Source: Flexivirga endophytica (GTDB lineage Bacteria > Actinomycetota > Actinomycetes > Actinomycetales > Dermatophilaceae). From it: a stretch of 64,000 nucleotides of DNA. Under the pieces are notes generated by a model. It made no database searches and was not told the DNA's origin. It saw only the letters and a program-made list of their open reading frames with translations. The position numbers were made by a program, and so were the translations under genes. Position 1 is the stretch's first letter; each line of letters begins with the position of its first letter. Location: assembly GCF_014640635.1 (NCBI RefSeq), contig NZ_BMHI01000004.1, forward strand, positions 62,001 to 126,000, given 5' to 3'. Shown here piece after piece: positions 48,380 to 56,674 of this stretch.

Positions 48380-51061
48380 GTGAAACGCCTCCTTCTCCTC
48401 GACGGTCATTCGCTCGCCTACCGCGCGTTCTACGCGCTCCCGGTCGAGAACTTCTCGACCTCCACCGGGCAGCCCACCAATGGCGTCTACGGCTTCACCT
48501 CGATGCTGATCAACGTGCTGCGGGACGAGGAGCCCACCCACATCGGTGTCTGTTTCGACGTCTCCCGGCAGACCTTCCGCGCGGAGGAATACGCCGAATA
48601 CAAGGCCGGTCGGGCCAAGACCCCGGACGAGTTCAAGGGGCAGGTGTCGCTCGTCCACGAGATCCTCGACGCGCTGAAGATCCGCTACATCGAGCTGGCC
48701 GGCTGGGAGGCCGACGACCTCATCGCGACGCTGTCGACCCAGGCCGAGGACCAAGGCTTCGACGAGGTGCTGATCGTGTCCGGCGACCGCGACGCGATGC
48801 AGCTGGTCACCGACAAGGTGACCGTGCTCTACCCGGCCAAGGGAGTGTCCGACCTGTGGCGGATGACACCGGCGAAGGTCGAGGAGCGCTATCTGGTCTC
48901 CCCGGAGCGCTACCCCGACCTGGCCGCGCTGGTGGGGGAGAAGTCCGACAACCTGCCCGGGGTGCCCGGCGTCGGCGCCAAGACTGCTGCCAAGTGGCTG
49001 GCGCTGTATGGCGACCTGCCCGGCATCGTCGACCACGTCGGTGAGATCAAGGGCAAGGTCGGCGACTCGTTGCGTGAGCATCTGGACGGGGTGCTGCGCA
49101 ACCGTCGGCTCAACCAGCTGGTACGTGACGTCAGCCTCGACGTGACCGTCGACGACTTGGAGCGCCAGGTGTGGGACCGCGACCAGGTGCACCAGGTCTT
49201 CGACGGCCTCGAGTTCCGGGTGTTGCGTGAGCGGCTCTTCGCGACCCTCGACGCGGCCGGTGATGAGGCTGAAGGTGTGGTCGAGGTCGAAGGTTCGGTC
49301 CTGGCGCCGGAAGAGGTCGCCGGCTGGGTCGCCGACAACCTCACCTCGAAGGAACGCGCCGGACTGCACGTCATCGGCGACTGGTCCCGCGGGACCGGCG
49401 ACGTGCGTGCGATCGCCGTCGCTGTCGGTGACGGGGAGGCCGCACGGGCGGCATACTTCGACGTGGCGGAGCTGACGCAGGCGGCCGACAAGGTCGTGCG
49501 CGAGTGGCTGGCCGACCCGGAGCGTCCGAAGGTCATGCACGACGCCAAGGGTCCGCTGCAGGCGTTGTATGCCGCGGGCCTCCCGCTCGCCGGGCTGGTG
49601 AGCGACACCGCGCTGGCGGCATACCTCGTGCGGCCCGACCAGCGCGCCTACGACCTCGCCGACCTGGTGTTGCGCTTCCTGCGCCGCGAGCTGCGGCCCG
49701 AGCAGGACAACCCGGCCCAGGGGATGCTCGACCTGGACGGCCACGACCACCAAGGCGAGGAGGCGATGGTCCAGGCGCGCGCCGTGCTCGACCTGTCGAC
49801 GGCGCTGGACGAGCAGGTCGCCGAGACCGGCGGCACCGAGCTGCTGGCCGAGATGGAGCTGCCGCTGGTCGATCTGCTGGCGCAGATGGAGCGCGTCGGC
49901 ATCCACGTCGACCCGGAGCTGCTGGAGCGGCTGGAGAGCGATTACGCCGACGCGCTGGATCGCGCGGCCGAGGACGCCTACGAGGCGGCCGAGGGTGAGC
50001 GCATCAACTTGGGTTCGCCGAAGCAGTTGCAGGTGCTGCTCTTCGACAAGCTCGGCATGCCCAAGACCAAGAAGACCAAGACCGGCTACACGACTGACGC
50101 CGATGCGTTGACCGATCTCTACGCCAAGACCGAGCACCCGTTCCTGGAAGCGCTTCTGCGGCATCGGGATTCGGCACGTCTGCGGGTGACCGTGGAGGGA
50201 CTGACCAAGTCGATCGCGGACGATGGTCGCATCCATACGACCTACCAGCAGACGATCGCGGCGACCGGTCGGCTCTCGTCGACCGACCCCAACCTGCAGA
50301 ACATCCCGATCCGCACCGAGGAGGGGCGCCGCATCCGTGAGGCGTTCGTTGTCGGTGACGGATTCGAGTCGTTGATGTCGGCCGACTACAGCCAGATCGA
50401 GATGCGGATCATGGCGCACCTGTCCGGCGACGAAGGCCTGATCGAGGCGTTCCGCAGCGGTGAGGACCTGCACCGGTTCGTAGGCTCCCGGGTGTTCGCC
50501 GTCGAGCCGCAGGACGTGACGGCCGAGATGCGCGCGAAGGTCAAGGCGATGTCCTACGGCCTCGCCTACGGTTTGTCGGCATACGGACTGTCGAAGCAGC
50601 TGGCGATCTCCGCCGGCGAGGCGACGACGCTGATGGAGGAGTACTTCACCCGGTTCGGGGGAGTGCGTGACTACCTGCGGGAGGTCGTCGACGTCGCTCG
50701 CAAGACCGGTTACACCGAGACGATGCTCGGCCGCCGGCGCTACCTGCCTGACCTGACGTCGGACAATCGGCAGCGACGCCAGGCGGCCGAACGGATGGCG
50801 CTCAACGCACCCATCCAGGGTTCGGCCGCCGACGTGATGAAGCTGGCCATGCTGCACGTGCGTGCTGCACTCGATACCGCGGACGTGAAGTCCCGCATGC
50901 TGCTGCAGGTCCACGACGAGCTCGTCATCGAGATCGCGCCGGGGGAGCAGGCCACGGTCGAGGAGATCGTCCGGCGCGAGATGGGTGCCGCGATCGAGCT
51001 CGACGTGCCGCTGGACGTCAGCATCGGCGTGGGAAACTCCTGGCACGCCGCCGCGCACTGA
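48380..51061 (+). CDS. polA: DNA polymerase I
   Basis: Replication and repair polymerase. The 893-residue protein has an N-terminal 5' nuclease domain (VKRLLLLDGHSLAYRAFYAL; GWEADDLIATL; GDRDAMQLV; DNLPGVPGVGAKTAAKWL), a 3'-5' exonuclease-like domain lacking its catalytic residues as in other actinobacteria, and the polymerase domain with motif A (MSADYSQIEMRI), motif B (KAMSYGLAYGLSAYG) and motif C (LLQVHDELVIE). The GTG at 48380 fits the conserved N-terminus. The ATG at 48376 is out of frame. A perfect 18-bp hairpin follows. Confidence 0.96.
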   Translation: MKRLLLLDGHSLAYRAFYALPVENFSTSTGQPTNGVYGFTSMLINVLRDEEPTHIGVCFDVSRQTFRAEEYAEYKAGRAKTPDEFKGQVSLVHEILDALKIRYIELAGWEADDLIATLSTQAEDQGFDEVLIVSGDRDAMQLVTDKVTVLYPAKGVSDLWRMTPAKVEERYLVSPERYPDLAALVGEKSDNLPGVPGVGAKTAAKWLALYGDLPGIVDHVGEIKGKVGDSLREHLDGVLRNRRLNQLVRDVSLDVTVDDLERQVWDRDQVHQVFDGLEFRVLRERLFATLDAAGDEAEGVVEVEGSVLAPEEVAGWVADNLTSKERAGLHVIGDWSRGTGDVRAIAVAVGDGEAARAAYFDVAELTQAADKVVREWLADPERPKVMHDAKGPLQALYAAGLPLAGLVSDTALAAYLVRPDQRAYDLADLVLRFLRRELRPEQDNPAQGMLDLDGHDHQGEEAMVQARAVLDLSTALDEQVAETGGTELLAEMELPLVDLLAQMERVGIHVDPELLERLESDYADALDRAAEDAYEAAEGERINLGSPKQLQVLLFDKLGMPKTKKTKTGYTTDADALTDLYAKTEHPFLEALLRHRDSARLRVTVEGLTKSIADDGRIHTTYQQTIAATGRLSSTDPNLQNIPIRTEEGRRIREAFVVGDGFESLMSADYSQIEMRIMAHLSGDEGLIEAFRSGEDLHRFVGSRVFAVEPQDVTAEMRAKVKAMSYGLAYGLSAYGLSKQLAISAGEATTLMEEYFTRFGGVRDYLREVVDVARKTGYTETMLGRRRYLPDLTSDNRQRRQAAERMALNAPIQGSAADVMKLAMLHVRAALDTADVKSRMLLQVHDELVIEIAPGEQATVEEIVRREMGAAIELDVPLDVSIGVGNSWHAAAH

Positions 51062-51116
51062 CTCAGCCGACCCGTGGCCGCCTGCGGTCACGCTGACCCA
51101 CGTCCACTTCCGAAAA

Positions 51117-51155
51117 CGGCTGAGCGCCGGTGCGTTTCGCACCGGCGCTCAGCCG
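51117..51155. terminator. Bidirectional hairpin terminator after polA
   Basis: An 18-bp perfect stem (CGGCTGAGCGCCGGTGCG with its complement 51138-51155) around TTT, with AAAA on the left and TTCG on the right. On the minus strand the stem is followed by TTTTC, so it looks like a real terminator for the convergent minus-strand gene as well as for polA. Confidence 0.8.
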
Positions 51156-51205
51156 TTCGTGGTTACGGGTCGCCCGGCGTGTACCGAAGTCTCCCCAGTG
51201 TCGGG

Positions 51206-51309
51206 GTATGGGCGGTGTGAGTGGCCGCACGCGTGCACGGCTTGACCCTGGGGCGGCGTATGGGCGGTGTGAGTGGCCGCACGCGTGCACGGCCTGACAC
51301 TGGGTCGGG
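51206..51309. repeat. 52-bp direct repeat pair
   Basis: GTATGGGCGGTGTGAGTGGC is found at 51206 and 51258, each followed by CGCACGCGTGCACGGC and TGAC(C/A)CTGGG. The CACGCGTG core is palindromic. The region between polA and the minus-strand gene holds no other feature. Confidence 0.85.
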
Positions 51310-51341
51310 ACACACCCGGATCGGTGCGGCGGCGGCGCAGG

Positions 51342-51899
51342 TCAGGCGCGGTCGTCGTCCCAGTCCCGACGCGGTCGACGACGCTCCCGTCGCGACTCGA
51401 GGTGATCGGACTCGTCCTGTGCGGCGGCCCCGAAACCGGCGCGGTCCGCGCCGTCATCGGCATGCTCGACGCGGTCGGGCCGGTCGTCGTCCTGCCGACG
51501 GCGCGGCTCGTCGTCCCACCCACGGTCGTCGCGGTCGGCCGAGCGCGGCCGGTCGTCCGCATAACCCTCGTGCCGGGCACGTCGGGTCTCGGTCCGACGG
51601 TCGACCCCGAACATCACCGCACCCAGCACGATCGTCAGGATGCCGATGGCGGCGGCGGCTATGGCGCGGTACTTCTCCACGTCGGTCACCCGCCAGCAAG
51701 TGCCCTTGGCGAACGTGCTGTTCGACGGGTTCGCAGCGGTGCCGCACCCGAAGACCGATCCGCTGTCGGTGTGCACACTCGTTGCGGGGACGAAGTAGAA
51801 GTAGACGGCGGCGACGATGAACGCCAGGCCGACGAGGATGCAGATCTTGGTGCCGGTGCGAGGTGTCATCACCGTGCGGGTCTCGAGGTCTTCGGGCAT
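51342..51899 (-). CDS. Small membrane protein with Arg/Asp-rich tail
   Basis: The 185-residue protein has two transmembrane helices (about 18-38 and 80-100) separated by a loop with two cysteines, and a C-terminal 75 residues of alternating Arg and Asp with little else. No family is recognised. ATG at 51899 has a TAACAT -10-like hexamer seven bases upstream, matching the leaderless pattern; a start six codons further upstream (51917) also exists. It is convergent with polA. Confidence 0.55.
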   Translation of the reverse strand: MPEDLETRTVMTPRTGTKICILVGLAFIVAAVYFYFVPATSVHTDSGSVFGCGTAANPSNSTFAKGTCWRVTDVEKYRAIAAAAIGILTIVLGAVMFGVDRRTETRRARHEGYADDRPRSADRDDRGWDDEPRRRQDDDRPDRVEHADDGADRAGFGAAAQDESDHLESRRERRRPRRDWDDDRA

Positions 51900-51938
51900 G
51901 GCCCGAATGTTACTCATCGGTCGGATCGGATTTGTGCC

Positions 51939-53606
51939 TCACCGGGCCATGATCGAGGGAATCTTCACCCATGCCCGCACGTCGGTGTCGCGGAAACGGC
52001 CCAGGTCCAGTTGCGCAGCCCCGTCCGGTCGCTCCCGCGACCACTTGCCACCGTCGGTGCGTTCGGCGATGACGACGCTGACATGGGTCGGTGGCGCATG
52101 ATCGACGTGCCACTTGTCGGTGTCCTCCGGCACCGGCCAGCCGAGCATGTAATAGGTGTCGAAACCCTGCCGGCCGAGCTGGAAGCCGATCGCCGAGTCG
52201 ACACTGAGCGAGTAGATTCCGCTGCCCTGCACCGCGACCGGCGCGGAGGGTTGCACGTGCTTGCGCAGGTATGACGTCACGACCGACGAGGCGTGCCGGG
52301 CCGCGGACTCGTTGCCCCATGACGGCGCGGCAGCGCTGACCGACGCGAGCACCGCCAGCACGACCGCGACGACCGCCGAGACCCCGAGACGCCATACGGC
52401 CGGGATGCGCTGCAGCACCGTGACCAGCCGGCGACGCGGCACCAACTCGGTCGCCCGGACCAGCAGCGCGGCCACACCGAACGCTGCGATCACCAGGGTC
52501 GGTAGCAGCCAGTAGCCGACCGTGAAGCCGGCCATGTGGGTCAGCCCCCACGCCTCGATGGGTATGGCGACCAGGGTGACGCCACACGCGAAGCTGCCCG
52601 CCGTACGCGGCCGCCGGGATCCGGCGAATGCGCCGAGGCCGAGCAGCAGTGCTCCGACCGCTCCGACGACGACGGCGAGCCCGGTCTCGGCCGGTCGGTA
52701 GGTGTTGTGGAACCGACCGAAGCCGAGCGGCGACAGCCGGTCCAGGGTGTAGGCGAGCGCGTGCGGCCAGGAGGCGCCGACATCGGTGGACTGCGAGCGG
52801 TACTTCAGCAGTTGCTGCAGATTGTTGGGCTGGTACGCGACCAGCTCCAACAGCGACGGCAGCCACACCAGGAACAACACCCCGCTGGCGATCTGCCAGG
52901 CCCGCCGCAGCCGGTCGTGCCCGAGGCGGGACATCCGCACGTGTCGCAGCCGGCGCGAGAGCGTCAGCAGCGCGAGTGCCACGGTCAGCCCGACGACGAA
53001 CGGCGCGAACGCCAGATTGGACTGGGCGACGAACGACGCCGAGACGGCGTAGAGCCACAGCACCGACAGGTCACCGTCGACCAGCGCCCACGCGCACGCC
53101 AGCACCAGCAGCATCGGCAGCGTGGCGACATACACGTTCAGCGGACGCACCAGTTGCTCCGGCCCGAGGGACCATTCGAGCAACAGCGCCGCGAGTGCCA
53201 CGGGTATGGCGGTCCGCAGCGCCCGCAGCCGGAACGCGACAATGATCGATCCGGCGGCCGCGATCGCGTTGCCGATCGCGACCGACAGCAGGATGCCGGC
53301 TCCGGAGAAGCCGAAGAGTGCCGCGATCGGTGCGCCGAAGTAGTACTCGAGCGGGCCGAGATGGTGGGTGGGCACGTTCGCGCCCTCGGTCAGGATGCTG
53401 GTGGAGCGCTGGCCCATCAGCGGCGGGTGCCAGCTGAGGACCGCCCGCATCCGGTCGGCGATGACGGCGTCGTCACCCTCGGGCGCCCACCCGTGCGACA
53501 CGGCGCGGACATACGCCACGGCGATCGGCACGAGCGCGACCACGACGAGCCAGGTGACCGGCAGGCGTGCGACATACCGCAGCCGGCGCAGCAGGTTCAC
53601 CTGCAT
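51939..53606 (-). CDS. Polytopic membrane protein, GT-C-like, paralog A
   Basis: The 555-residue protein has about eleven hydrophobic segments and a C-terminal soluble domain. The first extracytoplasmic loop has GWAPEGDDAVIADRM and HPPLMGQRSTS, then HHLGPLEYYFGAPI, and later WLPSLLELVAYQPNN. A related protein at 60670 shows the same motifs. The acidic pair in the first loop and the overall topology are like GT-C glycosyltransferases using polyprenyl-phosphate sugars, but the family is unknown to me. It begins the surface-modification island and is divergent from the nucleotidyltransferase gene. Confidence 0.6.
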   Translation of the reverse strand: MQVNLLRRLRYVARLPVTWLVVVALVPIAVAYVRAVSHGWAPEGDDAVIADRMRAVLSWHPPLMGQRSTSILTEGANVPTHHLGPLEYYFGAPIAALFGFSGAGILLSVAIGNAIAAAGSIIVAFRLRALRTAIPVALAALLLEWSLGPEQLVRPLNVYVATLPMLLVLACAWALVDGDLSVLWLYAVSASFVAQSNLAFAPFVVGLTVALALLTLSRRLRHVRMSRLGHDRLRRAWQIASGVLFLVWLPSLLELVAYQPNNLQQLLKYRSQSTDVGASWPHALAYTLDRLSPLGFGRFHNTYRPAETGLAVVVGAVGALLLGLGAFAGSRRPRTAGSFACGVTLVAIPIEAWGLTHMAGFTVGYWLLPTLVIAAFGVAALLVRATELVPRRRLVTVLQRIPAVWRLGVSAVVAVVLAVLASVSAAAPSWGNESAARHASSVVTSYLRKHVQPSAPVAVQGSGIYSLSVDSAIGFQLGRQGFDTYYMLGWPVPEDTDKWHVDHAPPTHVSVVIAERTDGGKWSRERPDGAAQLDLGRFRDTDVRAWVKIPSIMAR

Positions 53607-53684
53607 GTGTCACCTCGGGGTCGTGGGCGGGCGTTGGGTGCCCGTGGCAGGTTACCGGTGAGTCAAGCAGGACATAATGCGGAC

Positions 53685-54653
53685 GTGACTCTCGCAGGGA
53701 TCGTGCTGGCCGGGGGAGCGGGCAGCCGGATGCGTCCGCTCACCGACGATTGCCCCAAACCACTGTTGCCGCTCGGCCCCGAGCCGCTGATCGGCTACCA
53801 GTTGCGGCGCCTCGCGGCGGCGGGCGTCCGGGACGTCGTCATCTCCACCGGCTACCTGGCCGGTCATTTCGACGCCGTGCTCGGCGAAGGGGCCCGGTGG
53901 GGCCTGCGCCTGCGGCACTGCGTCGAGGACGAACCGCTCGGCACCGGTGGCGCACTGCGCGCGTCGATCGAGCACCTGCCGGACGCGGACCGGGTCGTCG
54001 TGCTCAACGGCGACCTGCTGTCCAGCCACGACCTGTCCGGCCAACTCGCCGCGGCCCGGTCGGCGCAGGTGTGCCTGCACGTGCGGCGGGTGCCGGACGT
54101 GGCGCCATACGGCCAGGTGACCTGCGACGACGACAGACGGGTGCGGGGTTTCGCCGAGAAGTCCGGCACCGGCCCCGGGCTGGCCAACGCCGGCACGTAT
54201 GTCGTCGACGCCGACCTCCTCCGGTCGCTGCCTGTCGGCCGGTCCTCGTGGGAACGCGACGTACTGCCGACCCTGATCGCCGACGGCGTCGTGGTCCACG
54301 CGTGGACCGGCGACGGCTACTTCCGGGACGTGGGCAGCCCCGCGGCATACCGGCTGGCGAGCGTGGACGCGGTGACCGGCGGGCTGCCGGGTGCGATCGT
54401 CGACCACCACGACGTCTACGTCGCACCCGAGGCGTATGTCGATCCTGCCGCGCGGCTGACCGGCGGGTGCAGCGTGCACGCCGGTGCGGCGGTCGACGCC
54501 GGCGCAGTGCTCGAGGGGTCGGTGGTGCTGCCCGGCGCGCGGGTCGGCGCGGACGTTCGGCTGATCCGCTGTGTGGTGGCGGCCGGTGCTCGCGTCACCG
54601 GCGGCACCGACTGGGCGGACGCGGTACTGACCGCGCAACCTACTGGTCAGTAA
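53685..54653 (+). CDS. Sugar-1-phosphate nucleotidyltransferase with beta-helix domain
   Basis: The 322-residue protein has the nucleotidyltransferase loop GIVLAGGAGSRMRPLTDDCPK, VVVLNGDLL and a C-terminal left-handed beta-helix (hexads such as VHAGAAVDAGAVLEGSVVLPGARVGADV in pieces). It resembles mannose-1-phosphate guanylyltransferase-like enzymes that activate a sugar for polymer synthesis. The GTG at 53685 is six bases after CATAAT and there is no Shine-Dalgarno, so a leaderless transcript is likely. The GT-like gene on the left is divergent. Confidence 0.75.
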   Translation: MTLAGIVLAGGAGSRMRPLTDDCPKPLLPLGPEPLIGYQLRRLAAAGVRDVVISTGYLAGHFDAVLGEGARWGLRLRHCVEDEPLGTGGALRASIEHLPDADRVVVLNGDLLSSHDLSGQLAAARSAQVCLHVRRVPDVAPYGQVTCDDDRRVRGFAEKSGTGPGLANAGTYVVDADLLRSLPVGRSSWERDVLPTLIADGVVVHAWTGDGYFRDVGSPAAYRLASVDAVTGGLPGAIVDHHDVYVAPEAYVDPAARLTGGCSVHAGAAVDAGAVLEGSVVLPGARVGADVRLIRCVVAAGARVTGGTDWADAVLTAQPTGQ

Positions 54654-54681
54654 GGCCTGGGTGTGACCTGCATCTCGGGCA

Positions 54682-54687
54682 AGTATG
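54682..54687 (+). promoter_or_regulatory. -10 box before the acyltransferase operon
   Basis: TATGCT with TGACCT-like -35 region about 17 bases upstream, 40 bases before the ATG at 54728. Confidence 0.35.
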
Positions 54688-54727
54688 CTTGCGCGACGTC
54701 CCGACCCCCGAGCACGTCTGCGACTTG

Positions 54728-56674
54728 ATGAGCCCACGACCCACCGGCGGTGGTTACCGCCCGGCACTGGACGGCATGCGTGCCGTGTCGGTGCTGACGA
54801 TCATGCTCTTCCACGTCCCCTACCAATGGGTGACCGGAGGTTATTGGTCGGTCAACGTCTTCTTCATCGTCTCCGGTTATCTGATCACCGGTCTGCTGCT
54901 GAAGGAGCTGGACAAGTGGGGGTCGATCGACCTCGTCGGCTTCTACGTACGCCGGGCCCGCAGGCTGCTGCCCGCCCTGCTCATCATGCTGATCGTGGTG
55001 TCGGTGGCGTGGCCGCGGATCCTCGGTGATGCGACACCCAGCACCATCAAGGGTGACGGTCTGGCCGCGCTCTTCTACGTCGCCAACTGGCGGATGGTGC
55101 TGACCGGGCAGTCCTACTTCGAGCAGTTCGGCGCGGTCGCCCAGTCGCCCTTCAAACACGCCTGGACCCTCGGCATCGAGGAGCAGTACTACCTGCTCTT
55201 CCCGATCCTGATGATCGTGCTCTTCCGGATGTTCGGGCGGCGGGGCCGCGGCAAGATCCTGGCGGTGATGATCGCGCTGGCCGCGTTGTCCGCGCTGGTC
55301 ATGGCCAAGCTCTACGTGCCCGGCGGTGACCCGTCGCGCGTCTACTACGGCACCGACAGCCGGATGCAGGACATCCTCGTCGGTGCCGCGCTCGCGGTCG
55401 GTATGTCGATGCTCGACCGGCAACGTCTGGCGGCCTGGGCGCAGCGCAACCGGCCATTCGTGGTCGGCGGCGGCTGGGTGGTCGCGGCGCTGACCCTCTA
55501 CTGGTTCTTCTGGATCCCCGCGCACGGCTGGGTCTTCTACGGCGGCTACCTGGTCTTCGACACGATGTTCGCCCTGCTGATCGCCTCGGTCGAACTGCTG
55601 CCCGGCAGCTCGATCGCCCGGGTGATCGCCTGGCGGCCGCTGGCCTGGGTCGGGATGATGTCCTACGGGCTCTACCTGTGGCACTACCCGCTCTTCGTCG
55701 TGCTCACCCCCGATCGGACGCACCTGTCCGGCATACCGTTGCAGTTGCTGCGTTTCGGGCTGACCTTCGCCATCGCGAGCGCCTCCTACTACCTGGTCGA
55801 GAACCCGATCCGCAAGGGTGCGCTGCGCAAGCTCGGTCGCAAGGTGAGCACCCTCGTGCCGGTCGCGGCGGTCGCGGCCACCGCCGTGGTGATCGCGGTG
55901 TCGGTCAACGGGATGCGGCTGGCGCCCGCAGCCCGCGCCGGTGAGGGCGTCACGGTCTCCGGTGGCTCGGGCGGTTACTCACTGCTGATCGTCGGCGACT
56001 CGGTCGGCTTCTCGCTGGGCTACAACTTCCCGAAGCACGCGTACCCGGATGTCCGGCCCACCGCCGCTGTCGACTTCGGCTGCGGCACCGCCGAGCAGAG
56101 CATCGTCGTCTCCGGCAAGCGCCAACCCACCGAGTCGGAGTGCTCGAACATCTTCGAGCACTGGGCGGAGGGAGTCGGCAGCACCAAGCCGAAGGTCGTC
56201 GTGTGGAGCATGGGGCCCTGGGAGGTCTACGACCACTACGTCGACGGCAAGACGCTCAAGGTCGGCAGCGCGGCATACTCCTCCTACCTGCTGTCCCGGA
56301 TGGAGACCGGATTGGAGGCGATGGACAAGGCCGGCAAGCACGGGCCGATCGTCATACCGACGGTGCCGTGCCTCGGTCAGCCGAAGTACATGGTCAACGG
56401 CGTGAACATGGCCACCGACCGCAACGACCCCGAGCGCGCCGCCGCCGTCAACAAGATCCTGCGCACCTTCGCCGCCAAGCACCCGAAGACGGTCCATCTG
56501 GTCGACCCGGGTGAATTGGTCTGTCCCACAGGGAAATTCACCGAGAAGGTGCACGGTGTCAAACTCCGCGACGACGGCGTGCATTACACCAAGGCCGGCG
56601 CCGAGGATTTCTGGAAGTGGCTGCTGCCGCAGGTCGCCAAGTGGGTGCCCGGCACGCCGAAGGCCACGAAGTGA
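54728..56674 (+). CDS. AT3-SGNH O-acyltransferase, first of three
   Basis: The 648-residue protein has a ten-helix acyltransferase-3 domain (LFHVPYQWV with the catalytic-type His in helix 1, VNVFFIVSGYLIT, VRRARRLLPALL, TLGIEEQYYLLFPIL) and, after a C-terminal membrane helix, a periplasmic-side SGNH domain (block I LLIVGDSVGFSLG; block V DDGVHYTKAGAEDFW). Such OafA-type fusions acylate extracytoplasmic glycans, with the SGNH domain receiving the acyl group. An upstream TTG (54725) is in frame. Its stop overlaps the next GTG. Confidence 0.85.
   Translation: MSPRPTGGGYRPALDGMRAVSVLTIMLFHVPYQWVTGGYWSVNVFFIVSGYLITGLLLKELDKWGSIDLVGFYVRRARRLLPALLIMLIVVSVAWPRILGDATPSTIKGDGLAALFYVANWRMVLTGQSYFEQFGAVAQSPFKHAWTLGIEEQYYLLFPILMIVLFRMFGRRGRGKILAVMIALAALSALVMAKLYVPGGDPSRVYYGTDSRMQDILVGAALAVGMSMLDRQRLAAWAQRNRPFVVGGGWVVAALTLYWFFWIPAHGWVFYGGYLVFDTMFALLIASVELLPGSSIARVIAWRPLAWVGMMSYGLYLWHYPLFVVLTPDRTHLSGIPLQLLRFGLTFAIASASYYLVENPIRKGALRKLGRKVSTLVPVAAVAATAVVIAVSVNGMRLAPAARAGEGVTVSGGSGGYSLLIVGDSVGFSLGYNFPKHAYPDVRPTAAVDFGCGTAEQSIVVSGKRQPTESECSNIFEHWAEGVGSTKPKVVVWSMGPWEVYDHYVDGKTLKVGSAAYSSYLLSRMETGLEAMDKAGKHGPIVIPTVPCLGQPKYMVNGVNMATDRNDPERAAAVNKILRTFAAKHPKTVHLVDPGELVCPTGKFTEKVHGVKLRDDGVHYTKAGAEDFWKWLLPQVAKWVPGTPKATK

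Noticed and set aside
47816-51142. A 1108-residue open frame on the minus strand over polA
   Set aside because: Antisense shadow of polA and of neighbouring genes; composition rich in Arg/Gly/Val with no family sequence.
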